A DNA stretch of 64,000 bases from Rhizobium sp. R635 (GCF_002211285.1 NZ_LOKX01000019.1:1-64000), one strand, 5' to 3'; numbered from the stretch's first letter, positions 50,481 through 60,128 are shown. Numbers and translations are program-made. Notes: generated from the letters alone by a model not told the origin.

Positions 50481-51716
50481 ATGAACCAGACACTCGGCGC
50501 CAGGCTCTCTCCCGATCTGACGGGCGCCAATGTCGAAGACGCGGGCGAACACAACAGGGCCGTCGTGCTCCGCTGCATCCACCGCCAGGCGCCGATTTCG
50601 CGGGCCGAGATCGCGAGACGTACCGGCTTCACCAAACCGGCGATCGCCCGCATCGTCGATCGTCTGCTCGACGAGGGCCTGATCATGGAAGCCCGCCGGC
50701 GGCATGGGCTGAGGGGCCAGCCGGCGATCGAGCTCGAAATCAATCCGGACGCCTATTTCGCGATCGGCATCAACATCGACCGCGATCATCTGACGATCCT
50801 CGCCGTCGACGCCGTCGGCAACGTGCGCGCCCGCGTGCACCACGAGAAACGCTTCATCCTGCCGGCGGAATTCATGCAGCTGACATCAGATGCGATCTCG
50901 CATTTCCAGCGCAGCCGGCTGATCGACGATGCGCGCCTTGCCGGCATCGGCCTGGCCATGCCGGATTGGCTGGGCGAAATCTCGCTGCTCGGCAAGCCTG
51001 ACGCCTATCAGGAATGGACGGAATTCGACGTGCGCGCAGCGCTTGAAAACCTGACGCAGCATCCCGTCTTCATCGAAAACGAAGCCAATGCCGCAGCCCT
51101 TGCCGAACTGGATTACGGCCTCGGCGCGGAGAGCAGCAGCTTCTTCTATATAGCCGTCAATGCCTGCCCGGGCGGCGGCCTCGTTCTCGACGGCAACGGC
51201 CATCGCGGCGCCATGGGCCTCAGCGGCGAGATCGGCTGGCTTCCGATCGCCGATGGTGACGGAGGGGCGCAGAAGGTCCAGCTTCTCGGCGAGATCTTCT
51301 CGCTGTTCTTCCTCTATGATTTCCTGGCAAAGCACGGCGTCGAGGTGCATTTCCCGCAGGATCTGCTGACGCTCGATGCGCGCGGCAAGCGCCTCGTTTC
51401 GCAATGGCTGAAGGAAATGAGCGCGCATCTGGCCGTCGCGGTCAAACATATCGCCATGATCGTCGATCCCGATGCCGTGCTCGTCGGCGGCCGGCTGCCG
51501 ATCCGCATCGTCGATGAATTGCTGCGCTATGTGCACGAACATCTCGACGCCGAGGACACGAACCTGCCCTCGCTGCATCGCGCCTCGATCGGCGAGGACG
51601 CTTCGGCCATGGGCGCGGCCGCTATGCCGATGGCGGCAGCGCTGATGCTCGCGTCGGCTGATGTGGCCCAACGCACCCGCTCGCCACTCAAGAATATGGA
51701 TCGACTGAACAGTTGA
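50481..51716 (+). CDS. ROK family transcriptional regulator 2
   Basis: A 411-residue protein encoded inside the transporter operon. N-terminal helix-turn-helix (about 25-75; IHRQAPISRAEIARRTGFTK then IARIVDRLLDEGLI), then a ROK domain (about 90-390) with IGLAMPDWLG, ENEANAAALAELDYG and GGRLPIRIVDELL. The standard CxCG zinc cluster is missing, which suggests a regulator without the usual sugar-kinase activity. It likely senses the imported sugar and represses its own operon, and is the second candidate (with the one at 44656) for the shared operator. A start ATG at 50481 follows GAAGGATTGAACGC. Confidence 0.87.
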   Translation: MNQTLGARLSPDLTGANVEDAGEHNRAVVLRCIHRQAPISRAEIARRTGFTKPAIARIVDRLLDEGLIMEARRRHGLRGQPAIELEINPDAYFAIGINIDRDHLTILAVDAVGNVRARVHHEKRFILPAEFMQLTSDAISHFQRSRLIDDARLAGIGLAMPDWLGEISLLGKPDAYQEWTEFDVRAALENLTQHPVFIENEANAAALAELDYGLGAESSSFFYIAVNACPGGGLVLDGNGHRGAMGLSGEIGWLPIADGDGGAQKVQLLGEIFSLFFLYDFLAKHGVEVHFPQDLLTLDARGKRLVSQWLKEMSAHLAVAVKHIAMIVDPDAVLVGGRLPIRIVDELLRYVHEHLDAEDTNLPSLHRASIGEDASAMGAAAMPMAAALMLASADVAQRTRSPLKNMDRLNS

Positions 51717-51740
51717 AACGGCCGAAAGGCCCGGGAGGAT

Positions 51741-52598
51741 ATGGTGAAGATCGGCTTCTATACCTCGACATTCAATGACCGCCCGTTGGAGGAAGTGGTG
51801 GATTTCGCCGCCTCGGCCGGTTTCGAAGCGATCGAGATCGATGTCGGCGGCCATATCAAGACGCCCGACCGGGTGGAGGACGCCGTTACGCTGGCAAGAA
51901 GCCGCAGCCTCTTCGTCTCCTCGATCACTTTTTTCGGCAACCAGCTCGATGCCGACCGCGACAAGCGCCGGGAGCTTCGGGCGAGAACTACGGAATTTGC
52001 CAAGGCGATCGCCGGCGCCGGCGTTCCGATCTTCGTGATCTTCCCCGGCCGGGACGACACGGCGAGCGAGGAAGCCAACTACGACGACTTTGCTGATTTC
52101 GCGAACGGGCTGATCGCAGAGTCGCAGGCAAGCGGCCTCACCTTCGCCATCGAGAACTGGCCGGGTCCCAGAGATAATTTCATCGGGACGACGCCGAGGG
52201 GATGGCAGGAGCTTTTCCGCCGGATTACCGACCGCCGCTTCGGCCTCGAATTCGATCCCTCGCACCTCATCCGCATCGGCGTCGATCCCTATCGGGCGCT
52301 GGAGGCGCTCAAGGACCGCATCGCCATTCTGCATGCCAAGGATACGGCGATCGACGCCGAGGCCCTGCAGGCGCTCGGCTATCACAGCAAGGGCTGGTGG
52401 CAATACAAGCTGCCGGGGCTCGGTCTGCTCGATTGGCCGCGTTTCCTCAGGCAGGCGCGCGGCTACGGTTTCGACGGCACGCTGTCGATCGAGCACGAGG
52501 ATGCCGCTTACGGCTGGCCTGGCAAGGACCTGGCCGCCCGCAAAGAGGGCGAGCGTCTCGGCCTCGATTATCTCAAGAGTGTCTTGAACGGACTTTGA
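51741..52598 (+). CDS. Sugar phosphate isomerase/epimerase (AP endonuclease family 2 fold)
   Basis: A 285-residue TIM-barrel protein of the xylose isomerase-like superfamily. Metal-binding positions are suggested by Glu in AIENWPGPRDN, Asp and His in EFDPSHLIRIG, His in ILHAKDTAID and Glu in LSIEHEDA. Such enzymes isomerise or epimerise ketoses and inosose derivatives; the substrate here is presumably the sugar released by the locus's glycosidase or oxidised by the dehydrogenase. GGGAGGAT leads directly into the ATG. It lies 24 bases after the ROK gene and 22 before the ATPase gene. Confidence 0.9.
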   Translation: MVKIGFYTSTFNDRPLEEVVDFAASAGFEAIEIDVGGHIKTPDRVEDAVTLARSRSLFVSSITFFGNQLDADRDKRRELRARTTEFAKAIAGAGVPIFVIFPGRDDTASEEANYDDFADFANGLIAESQASGLTFAIENWPGPRDNFIGTTPRGWQELFRRITDRRFGLEFDPSHLIRIGVDPYRALEALKDRIAILHAKDTAIDAEALQALGYHSKGWWQYKLPGLGLLDWPRFLRQARGYGFDGTLSIEHEDAAYGWPGKDLAARKEGERLGLDYLKSVLNGL

Positions 52599-52620
52599 CG
52601 GCGAATTCGGGAGGAGTTTC

Positions 52621-53682
<1,062 letters not shown>

Positions 53683-53718
53683 GCCCGCCGAATGACCCCT
53701 CCCCTTCGGCCGGGCACC

Positions 53719-53747
53719 GCCGGGGGCGCGTTATCAGCGCCCCCGGC
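53719..53747 (+). terminator. GC-rich hairpin after the ABC operon
   Basis: GCCGGGGGCGC pairs perfectly with GCGCCCCCGGC (11 bp, seven-base loop). No T run follows, so it is either an intrinsic terminator of the weak kind common in rhizobia or an mRNA-stabilising structure. It separates the sugar operon from the repA control region. Confidence 0.65.
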
Positions 53748-53812
53748 CCAAATTCCCGGTCATTCCAGACATCATGCAGCAAGCGCCAAGTGCTTGAACG
53801 AGCACCGAAAAG

Positions 53813-53828
53813 GTTAATATGCGTTAAC
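53813..53828. promoter_or_regulatory. parS-like inverted repeat upstream of repA
   Basis: GTTAA-tatgcg-TTAAC has five-base perfect arms. It matches the ends (GTT...AAC) but not the inner C/G positions of the repABC parS consensus GTTNNCNGCNGNNAAC, so it may be a degenerate parS or another control site. Confidence 0.35.
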
Positions 53829-53859
53829 CTTAAATTTCTTGGCCGGTATCGGAGAATCG

Positions 53860-53907
53860 CGGATAATAACGTTTACAGGGGCTTTTGAGCCCGAAAATCG
53901 TTATCCG
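53860..53907. promoter_or_regulatory. Inverted repeat before repA, candidate RepA operator
   Basis: CGGATAA (53860-53866) and TTATCCG (53901-53907) are inverted arms, 34 bases apart, flanking a smaller hairpin GGGC-ttttga-GCCC. RepA proteins of repABC units repress their own promoter by binding such symmetric sites; here this is inferred from position 15 bases before the repA start. Confidence 0.5.
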
Positions 53908-53921
53908 AGAGATTGCTGCCG

Positions 53922-55130
53922 ATGAACGCTAATTCGAACGCCTTGAAGGCCGCGCCGCTGCATTTCGAGGATCAGATTCTCGAGCACGGCGACGTGATTT
54001 CGAAGAAGCTGCATCTGCTCCGCGTGCAGCGCTTTCCGCCGAACGCGAAGAAGACGTTGCGCAGCTTTTCCCTCGCCGAGGTCGCCAATTACGTCGGGGC
54101 GTCGCAGAGCACGCTGAAGAAACTGCATCTCGAAGGCAAAGGCCCCTGCCCCCGGACCTCGCCCTCCGGCCGCCGCTCCTACAGCGCCGAGCAGATGCTG
54201 GAGCTGAGGCGCTATCTCGATGCGCATGGCCGCTCCGAAAGCCGCATGTATGTGCCCCATCGCCGCGGCCATGAGAAATTGCAGGTGATCGCCGTCGTCA
54301 ACTTCAAGGGCGGCTCGGGCAAGACGACGACAGCGGCCCATCTTGCCCAGCACCTGGCGCTGACCGGCCATCGCGTGCTGGCCGTCGATCTCGATCCGCA
54401 GGCCTCGCTCTCTTCCCTGCACGGCTTCCAGCCGGAATTCGACCAGGCCGCCTCGCTCTATGAAGCGATCCGCTACGACGGCGAGAAGAAGCCGCTTTCC
54501 GAGATCATCCACAAGACGAATTTTCCCGGCCTCGATATCGTGCCGGCCAATCTCGACCTGCAGGAATATGAATACGATACGCCGCTCGCCATGGCAGACA
54601 AATCGAGCAATGACGGCAAGACCTTCTTCACCCGCATCTCGCGCGCGCTCGCGGAGGTCGACGACCGCTACGACGTCGTCGTCATCGATTGCCCGCCGCA
54701 ACTCGGCTATCTCACGCTGACGGCGCTGACGGCGGCGACGAGCGTCTTGATCACCATCCATCCGCAGATGCTCGACGTCATGTCGATGGGCCAGTTCCTG
54801 CTCATGCTCGGCGGCATCCTGAAACCGATCCGCGCCGCCGGCGCCGAGGTGAACCTCTCCTGGTATCGCTATCTCATCACCCGCTACGAGCCGACCGACG
54901 TGCCGCAGGCGCAGATGGTCGGCTTCATGTCGACGATGTTCCACGAATTCATGCTGAAGAACCAGATGGTCAAATCGACGGCGATCTCGGATGCCGGCAT
55001 CACCAAGCAGACGCTCTACGAGGTCGAACGCGCCTCGATGAACCGGGGAACCTATGATCGCGCTCTGGAGGCGATGGACGCGGTCAACGCGGAGATCGCC
55101 GGCCTCATCCACCAGGCATGGGGGCGGTGA
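53922..55130 (+). CDS. repA: Plasmid partition ATPase RepA (ParA family)
   Basis: A 402-residue partition protein. N-terminal helix-turn-helix region (about 45-75; FSLAEVANYVGASQSTLKKL) for DNA binding and autoregulation, then the ParA ATPase domain with deviant Walker A KGGSGKTTTA near 135, switch I DLDPQASLSS, and VVVIDCPPQLGYL (Walker A'/B region). It positions plasmid copies through RepB and represses repABC transcription. ATG 53922 chosen; a TTG three codons earlier is in frame and no strong ribosome binding site is evident for either. A parS-like palindrome overlaps its stop codon. Confidence 0.96.
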   Translation: MNANSNALKAAPLHFEDQILEHGDVISKKLHLLRVQRFPPNAKKTLRSFSLAEVANYVGASQSTLKKLHLEGKGPCPRTSPSGRRSYSAEQMLELRRYLDAHGRSESRMYVPHRRGHEKLQVIAVVNFKGGSGKTTTAAHLAQHLALTGHRVLAVDLDPQASLSSLHGFQPEFDQAASLYEAIRYDGEKKPLSEIIHKTNFPGLDIVPANLDLQEYEYDTPLAMADKSSNDGKTFFTRISRALAEVDDRYDVVVIDCPPQLGYLTLTALTAATSVLITIHPQMLDVMSMGQFLLMLGGILKPIRAAGAEVNLSWYRYLITRYEPTDVPQAQMVGFMSTMFHEFMLKNQMVKSTAISDAGITKQTLYEVERASMNRGTYDRALEAMDAVNAEIAGLIHQAWGR

Positions 55131-55149
55131 ATTTGTCGGCTGACAAATT
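55130..55149. promoter_or_regulatory. parS: parS-type palindrome in the repA-repB spacer
   Basis: AATTTGTC-ggct-GACAAATT is a perfect 8+8 inverted repeat. Its core 55132-55147 agrees with 8 of 10 fixed positions of the repABC parS consensus GTTNNCNGCNGNNAAC. A parS between repA and repB is known in other repABC plasmids. It overlaps the repA stop codon. Confidence 0.75.
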
Positions 55150-55200
55150 TGCCGTTTCCTTGAAGCAAATCAATGCAATGACCGCAATCGGAGAACGCTG

Positions 55201-56175
55201 ATGGCACGGAAGAATCTGCTGGAAGGGCTGGCCGATATGCCCGACGAGAACGCGGGCACTGCGAATTATCCGATGCGCGGCGCGGGCCGGTCGCTCGTCC
55301 GCTCGCTGGATGAACTTGCCAAGCAGGCGGAGAAATTCCTGGAGGGCGAGGCGGTGGTCGATCTCGACCCCGATCTCGTCGAGGCCTCCTTCGTCAAGGA
55401 TCGTCTGTCCGAGGATGACGAGGATTTTCACGCGCTGGTGGAAGCGATCCGGGCGCGCGGCCAGGACACGCCGATCCTGGTGCGTCCTCATGCCAGGATC
55501 GAAGGGCGTTATCAGGTCGTCTTCGGCCATCGGCGCCTGCGCGCCGCCCGCGCGCTCGGCCGCAATGTCCGCGCCGTCGTCAAGGCGATCGACGACCGGA
55601 CCCATGTCATCGCCCAGGGTCAGGAGAATTCGGCCCGCGCCGACCTCACCTTCATCGAGCGGGCGCTCTTTGCCAGGCGGCTCGAAGAACTCGGTTACGA
55701 CAGGGAGGTCGTCTCGACGGCGCTCGCCGCCAATGCGGCTTCGGTCTCGAAGATGCTGTCGGTCATGGACCGCATCTCGCCGGAGGTCGTCCAGGCGATC
55801 GGCCCCGCGCCCGGCGTCGGCCGCGAGCGCTGGGTGGAGCTTTCGCTGCTCGCCGGCAAATCGGCCAATGCGGCAAGTGTCGCCAAAGTCCTGCAAGACG
55901 ACAACTTTCATCAGCTACCTTCCGACAAACGTTTCGAAGCGCTCCATGCGGCGCTCAACAAAAGCGCGCGGCCGGTCAAGAAAACCGTCGCCGTGAGGAA
56001 GGTGAAATGGCAGCCGCTAGACAAGGCGGTGCAGGCGGAAATGAAGAATGACGGCAAGGCGTTCTCGCTCTCGATGAAGGCGAAAAATGCCGGCCGCTTC
56101 GGGGGATTTCTCTCCGGCAGGCTGGATGCGCTCTATGAGCAATTCCTCGCCGAGGAGGGCAAACAAGGAGACTGA
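55201..56175 (+). CDS. repB: Plasmid partition protein RepB (ParB family)
   Basis: A 324-residue centromere-binding protein. N-terminal RepA-contact region (LLEGLADMP), then ParB/Srx-like domain with VRPHARIEGRYQVVFGHRRL and RAARALG, followed by a helix-turn-helix (YDREVVSTALAANAASVSKM) and C-terminal dimerisation part. It binds parS and loads RepA for plasmid segregation. It starts 70 bases after repA in the same operon. All expected RepB motifs are present and length is normal for the family. Confidence 0.95.
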   Translation: MARKNLLEGLADMPDENAGTANYPMRGAGRSLVRSLDELAKQAEKFLEGEAVVDLDPDLVEASFVKDRLSEDDEDFHALVEAIRARGQDTPILVRPHARIEGRYQVVFGHRRLRAARALGRNVRAVVKAIDDRTHVIAQGQENSARADLTFIERALFARRLEELGYDREVVSTALAANAASVSKMLSVMDRISPEVVQAIGPAPGVGRERWVELSLLAGKSANAASVAKVLQDDNFHQLPSDKRFEALHAALNKSARPVKKTVAVRKVKWQPLDKAVQAEMKNDGKAFSLSMKAKNAGRFGGFLSGRLDALYEQFLAEEGKQGD

Positions 56176-56186
56176 AACCGCAAAAG

Positions 56187-56239
56187 AAAAAGGCCCCCAA
56201 ACGAACGAGTCGTGGAAGCCCTTCTCACATCCTTAAGCA
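56187..56239 (-). ncRNA. Countertranscribed antisense RNA controlling repC
   Basis: The repB-repC gap of repABC plasmids encodes a small RNA on the opposite strand (ctRNA of the p42d type) that reduces repC expression and sets copy number and incompatibility. Seen here on the minus strand: an extended promoter just upstream, then about 53 transcribed bases ending in a stem GGCTTCC/GGGGGCC (with G-U pairs) and a run of five T at 56191-56187. The exact 5' end is estimated from the promoter. Confidence 0.78.
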
Positions 56240-56245
56240 AGACAG

Positions 56246-56274
56246 AGAATCGCATTTTCACGAATCCCAGTCAA
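56246..56274 (-). promoter_or_regulatory. Promoter of the antisense RNA
   Basis: On the minus strand TTGACT (56274-56269), a 17-base spacer and GATTCT (56251-56246) with an extended TGC before the -10. It directs transcription back toward repB. Confidence 0.7.
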
Positions 56275-56291
56275 GAGTCCAGCAGCGCCTC

Positions 56292-56309
56292 CGCGTCTTT
56301 TCAGACGCG
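56292..56309 (+). promoter_or_regulatory. Hairpin in the repC leader
   Basis: CGCGTCT-tttc-AGACGCG is a perfect seven-bp stem with a four-base loop, 79 bases before repC. In repABC leaders such a hairpin can hide or expose the repC ribosome binding region depending on whether the antisense RNA is paired; this role is inferred. Confidence 0.5.
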
Positions 56310-56387
56310 TAAGTGATGCTGCGGCACTTTTCTTCCTCGCATCGTTTCGGTGAGCGGATTTCTTTTGCCTGATGAGAGGTGAAGGAA

Positions 56388-57677
56388 ATGGAGAGTGACT
56401 ATGTGACGACGCCCTTCGGGCGGCGGCCGATGTCGCTTGCCATGCTGCTGAAACAGCGGCGCGGCGAAGCAATCGCGGCCGGAACGACGCGCAACAAATG
56501 GAAACTGTTCCGAGCGGTCTGCGAGGCGCGGGCAGGGCTCGAGGTGACGGACCGGGCGCTGACGGTGCTCGATGCGCTGCTGACATTTTATCCCGAGGAC
56601 GAACTCTTCAGCGAAAAGCCGCTGGTGGTCTTTCCCTCCAACGCGCAGCTTTCCCTCAGAGCCCGCGGAATGGCCGCCGCGACATTGCGCCGGCATCTCG
56701 CCGTGCTGGTCGAAGCCGGCCTCATCTCCCGCAAGGACAGCCCGAACGGCAAGCGATATGTGCGCCGCGGCCGGGAAGGCGGGATCGACGAGGCCTACGG
56801 CTTCAGCCTCGCCCCGCTTCTCGCCCGCGCCGGCGAGATCGAGACGATGGCGGCTGATATCGCCGCCGACCGCCAGATGCTGCGCGGCATGAAGGAGCGG
56901 CTGACGATCTGCCGCCGCGACATCGCCAAGCTGATTTCCGCAGCCATCGAAGAAGCCGTTCCCGGCGGTTGGGAGCGCATGTCTTCGATGTTCCAGGCGA
57001 TCCTGCAGCGCATTCCGAGGGCGGCAAATCTGGAAAACCTCGCGCCGATCCTGGAAGAACTCGAGGCAACCCGCGAAAATATCGTCAACCTGTTGGAACT
57101 GCATGAAAAAATGCGGATGCCGAGCACCAGTGAATCCCAGATTGAGCGCCACATACAGAATTCTCACCCAGAATCCCTATCTGAATCTGAACCGGGTCTG
57201 GAAACGGAGCAGGAGGAGCAGGCCGACCGAAATCATCAGCCGGGAACGAAGCCGAGCAAGGACAGCTTGGAAGCGCAAGCCGATGGCGGGGAGGGACCGC
57301 CTTTTGCCATCCGGACGAGAGCCGGAAAACCGAAATCCTTCCCGCTCGCCATGGTTCTCCAGGCCTGCCCCGACATTGCCGATTACGGCCCGGGCGGTGC
57401 GATCGGCAGTTGGCGCGATCTCATGACGGCTGTTATCGTCGTGCGCAAGATGCTTCACGTCAGCCCCTCGGCCTATGAGCAGGCGTGCTCGGTGATGGGA
57501 CCGGAAAACGCCGCCACCGTCATGGCCTGCATCCTGCAAAGGGGAGGGAGCATTACTTCCGCCGGCGGATATCTCCGGGACCTCACGCGGCGCGCCGAGC
57601 GAGGCGAGTTTGCGCTAGGTCCGATGCTGATGGCGCTGCTGCGGGCGAAAAGCTCGGCTGTCGCCAGGGTTAGCTGA
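56388..57677 (+). CDS. repC: Replication initiator RepC
   Basis: A 429-residue initiator essential for replication of repABC plasmids. N-terminal region with TPFGRRPMSLAMLLKQ and a helix-turn-helix domain (about 90-135; AATLRRHLAVLVEAGLISRK then DSPNGKRYVRR) binds the origin; the middle (about 240-290) is a polar Glu/Ser-rich linker and the C-terminal domain (about 330-429) has ITSAGGYLRDLTRRAERGEF. ATG 56388 chosen because GAGAGG lies eight bases ahead; a GTG at 56379 is in frame. Its leader carries the antisense RNA target. Stop overlaps the convergent ProQ-type gene by eight bases. Confidence 0.94.
   Translation: MESDYVTTPFGRRPMSLAMLLKQRRGEAIAAGTTRNKWKLFRAVCEARAGLEVTDRALTVLDALLTFYPEDELFSEKPLVVFPSNAQLSLRARGMAAATLRRHLAVLVEAGLISRKDSPNGKRYVRRGREGGIDEAYGFSLAPLLARAGEIETMAADIAADRQMLRGMKERLTICRRDIAKLISAAIEEAVPGGWERMSSMFQAILQRIPRAANLENLAPILEELEATRENIVNLLELHEKMRMPSTSESQIERHIQNSHPESLSESEPGLETEQEEQADRNHQPGTKPSKDSLEAQADGGEGPPFAIRTRAGKPKSFPLAMVLQACPDIADYGPGGAIGSWRDLMTAVIVVRKMLHVSPSAYEQACSVMGPENAATVMACILQRGGSITSAGGYLRDLTRRAERGEFALGPMLMALLRAKSSAVARVS
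57110..57200. other. oriV: Putative origin of replication within repC
   Basis: In characterised repABC plasmids the origin lies inside repC in an AT-richer stretch. Here bases about 57110-57200 are the least GC-rich part of repC and contain short repeated CAGAAT/TGAATC-type words (cagaattctcacccagaatc, then tctgaatctgaa). They encode the polar linker, which tolerates such composition. Location is inferred from the family and from composition. Confidence 0.4.
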
Positions 57678-58149
57678 CGGCGTTCTTCCTGCCGCGCAGA
57701 AGGGCGGCGCGGATCTGCTCGCTCTTGCTGATAACGGGAGGGGGAAGCACCACGGGCGCCGGCTCGGGCTCCTCGGTCTTGGCGGCGGTGTGCTTGAGGC
57801 TCAGGAAACGCTTCTGGGCGACCAGGCGGTCTTCCTCCGATAGCGCTTCCACCGGCTCGCCGTCGAGGTTATGGCGCATGGAATCGGGCTGGGCGCTGGC
57901 GAAATAATAGCGGCGGCAGTGGACATAGGCAGCGGTCGCGCGCCTTAGCGTCGTCACGCCGGCATCGGGCTTCAGGAGCGGGCGCAGCTCGTTGAACAGG
58001 CCGACGGCGAAGGGGAGGACCGGATCGCCGGGCTTGGCCGGAAGCACGCCGACCGGCCGGATCAACAGCGTGTTGATCGCGTTTGCCTTCTCCACGTCGA
58101 GCTCGGTCGCCGCGATCGGCCCGCGGCTGATCTTCCAGGGTTTGTCCAT
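57670..58149 (-). CDS. ProQ/FinO domain RNA-binding protein
   Basis: A 159-residue protein. The ProQ/FinO domain spans about 25-115: VGVLPAKPGDPVLPFAVGLF, LRRATAAYVHCRRYYFASA and a HNLDGEPVEALSEEDRLVAQ segment, the expected features of this RNA chaperone fold. The C-terminal tail is Pro/Lys-rich. FinO-type proteins stabilise plasmid antisense RNAs and help pairing; beside repC and its antisense RNA, a role in repC copy-number control is an attractive but unproven idea. It is convergent with repC and overlaps it by eight bases. The ATG lies after ATGGAGGATGC. Confidence 0.86.
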   Translation of the reverse strand: MDKPWKISRGPIAATELDVEKANAINTLLIRPVGVLPAKPGDPVLPFAVGLFNELRPLLKPDAGVTTLRRATAAYVHCRRYYFASAQPDSMRHNLDGEPVEALSEEDRLVAQKRFLSLKHTAAKTEEPEPAPVVLPPPVISKSEQIRAALLRGRKNAVS

Positions 58150-58392
58150 GCATCCTCCATAACGGCCGACTGTGATGGTATCTTGACGGAGAGGGTAGAT
58201 AGAGGCGCAGGTCGCACATTGCTAGCCCTGGGGCAAGCCCGGCGCGAGATGCCGTTTCCGGGCGGATACAGGCCGGCCTGATCCGCCTGCCATGTATATA
58301 ATCGTTTTTTGTCGCGGAAGTGCATTGACCTCCCGCATCGATTACACTTCTTATCCGCGCGCAAGATGAGTGACCGGCCGCGGGGAGGATGT

Positions 58393-59310
58393 ATGCGGGT
58401 TTTCTCGAATATTGAAGAGCTGCGCCACACGCTCGATGCGCTGAAGCGGCAGGGGCGCACCATCGGCCTCGTTCCGACGATGGGTTATCTCCATGCCGGC
58501 CATCTCAAGCTCGTCACGCGTGCGCGGGCGGAAAACGACATCGTCGTCGTCTCGATCTTCGTCAATCCGCTGCAGTTCGGCCCGGCCGAAGACCTCGGCA
58601 AATATCCGCGCGATCTCGAACGCGATGGCGCCATGCTCAAGCAGGCCGGCGTCAATTTCCTCTTCGCACCCGGCGTCGAAGACATGTATCCCCGCCCGAT
58701 GAAGGCGGTGGTCGACGTTCCCGATCTCGGCCGCGAGCTCGAAGGCGCGGTCAGGCCCGGGCATTTTGCCGGCGTCGCCACCGTCGTCTCCAAACTTTTC
58801 AACATCATCCAGCCGCAGACCGCCTATTTCGGCGAGAAGGACTACCAGCAGGTCGTCATCATCAAGCGCATGGTGGAGGATCTCGCCATGCCGGTGCGGG
58901 TGATCCCGGTACCGACGGTGCGCGACAGCGACGGCCTCGCCCTATCCTCGCGCAATGTCTATCTCAACCCCGATGAGCGGCGCGCGGCGGTGATCGTGCC
59001 GCAGACCCTCGACGAGGCCGAGCGCCTCGTCGCCGAGGGCCTGACCGATGCGCAGGACCTCGAGGCGAAGCTCACCGCCTTCATCGGCCGCGAGCCTCTG
59101 GCGAAGGCCGAGGTCGTCGCCGTCAGGGATGCCGAAACGCTGGCGCCGGTCGCCTCGATCGAAGACCCGGTCGTCGTGGCGCTCTTCGTGCGGATCGGGA
59201 CGACGCGATTGCTTGATAACCGAGTGATCCGCAGCCGGGCGAGCGGGAACGACAAAGTCATCCGGGACAACCGGATCGCCGGCCAACCGGGAAAGGGAGT
59301 GACGAAATGA
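58393..59310 (+). CDS. panC: Pantothenate synthetase
   Basis: A 305-residue enzyme that condenses pantoate with beta-alanine, using ATP, to make pantothenate (vitamin B5, precursor of coenzyme A). The HxGH nucleotidyltransferase motif is visible in [12 protein letters not shown] near residue 35, with [27 protein letters not shown] and [10 protein letters not shown] all conserved. GGGGAGG precedes ATG 58393 by four bases. The C-terminal 25 residues ([20 protein letters not shown]) are an extra tail. It overlaps panB by four bases. Location on a plasmid next to repC is as known for R. etli p42f and R. leguminosarum pRL12. Confidence 0.96.
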   Translation: MRVFSNIEELRHTLDALKRQGRTIGLVPTMGYLHAGHLKLVTRARAENDIVVVSIFVNPLQFGPAEDLGKYPRDLERDGAMLKQAGVNFLFAPGVEDMYPRPMKAVVDVPDLGRELEGAVRPGHFAGVATVVSKLFNIIQPQTAYFGEKDYQQVVIIKRMVEDLAMPVRVIPVPTVRDSDGLALSSRNVYLNPDERRAAVIVPQTLDEAERLVAEGLTDAQDLEAKLTAFIGREPLAKAEVVAVRDAETLAPVASIEDPVVVALFVRIGTTRLLDNRVIRSRASGNDKVIRDNRIAGQPGKGVTK

Positions 59311-60128
59311 GCGCCACCGGATCTCAGAAGCGCCTGACGCCGACGCGCATCGCGGCCATGAAGGGCGGCAAGCCGATCGTCTCCCTCACCGCCTATACGA
59401 CGCCGATGGCGCGCCTCCTCGATGAGCATTGCGACCTGCTGCTGGTCGGGGATTCGCTCGGCATGGTGCTCTACGGCATGGAGACCACGATCGGCGTGAC
59501 GCTCGACATGATGATCGCCCATGGCAAGGCGGTGATGCGCGGCGTCGCCCATGCCTGCGTCGCCGTCGACATGCCCTTCGGCAGCTATCAGGAATCGAAG
59601 GAGGCCGCCTTCCGCAACGCCGTGCGCATCATGCAGGAAACCGGCTGCGACGCCGTCAAGCTCGAAGGCGGCGAGGAGATGGCCGAGACCATCGCCTTCC
59701 TGACCAAGCGGGGCATTCCCGTGCTCGGCCATATCGGCCTGATGCCGCAGCTGGTCCATACATCAGGCGGCTACCGCTCGGTCGGCCATTCCGAACACGA
59801 GACCTCGAAGATCCGCCGCGACGCACATGCGATCGGCGGTTCGGGCGCCTTCGCCGTCGTCATCGAGGGCACGGTGGAGCCGCTCGCCCGCGAGGTGACA
59901 TCAGCCATGCACATCCCCACGATCGGCATCGGCGCCTCTTCGGCCTGCGACGGCCAGATCCTGGTCTCCGACGACATGCTCGGCCTCTTCAACGATTTCA
60001 CCCCGCGTTTCGTCAAACGCTACGACGAACTCGGCAAGAAGGTCGCCGACGCCGCCGCAGCCTATGCCGACGAGGTGCGCTCGCGAAAATTTCCGGCAGC
60101 CGAACATACGTTCAAGCGCCGCAGCTGA
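59307..60128 (+). CDS. panB: 3-methyl-2-oxobutanoate hydroxymethyltransferase
   Basis: A 273-residue enzyme that adds a hydroxymethyl group from methylene-tetrahydrofolate to alpha-ketoisovalerate, giving ketopantoate, the first committed step to pantothenate. Conserved: [51 protein letters not shown] and the active-site Glu in [10 protein letters not shown]. Start overlaps the panC stop (ATGA), so the two are translated together. Length is normal for the family. The ketopantoate reductase gene is not in the window. Confidence 0.96.
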   Translation: MSATGSQKRLTPTRIAAMKGGKPIVSLTAYTTPMARLLDEHCDLLLVGDSLGMVLYGMETTIGVTLDMMIAHGKAVMRGVAHACVAVDMPFGSYQESKEAAFRNAVRIMQETGCDAVKLEGGEEMAETIAFLTKRGIPVLGHIGLMPQLVHTSGGYRSVGHSEHETSKIRRDAHAIGGSGAFAVVIEGTVEPLAREVTSAMHIPTIGIGASSACDGQILVSDDMLGLFNDFTPRFVKRYDELGKKVADAAAAYADEVRSRKFPAAEHTFKRRS

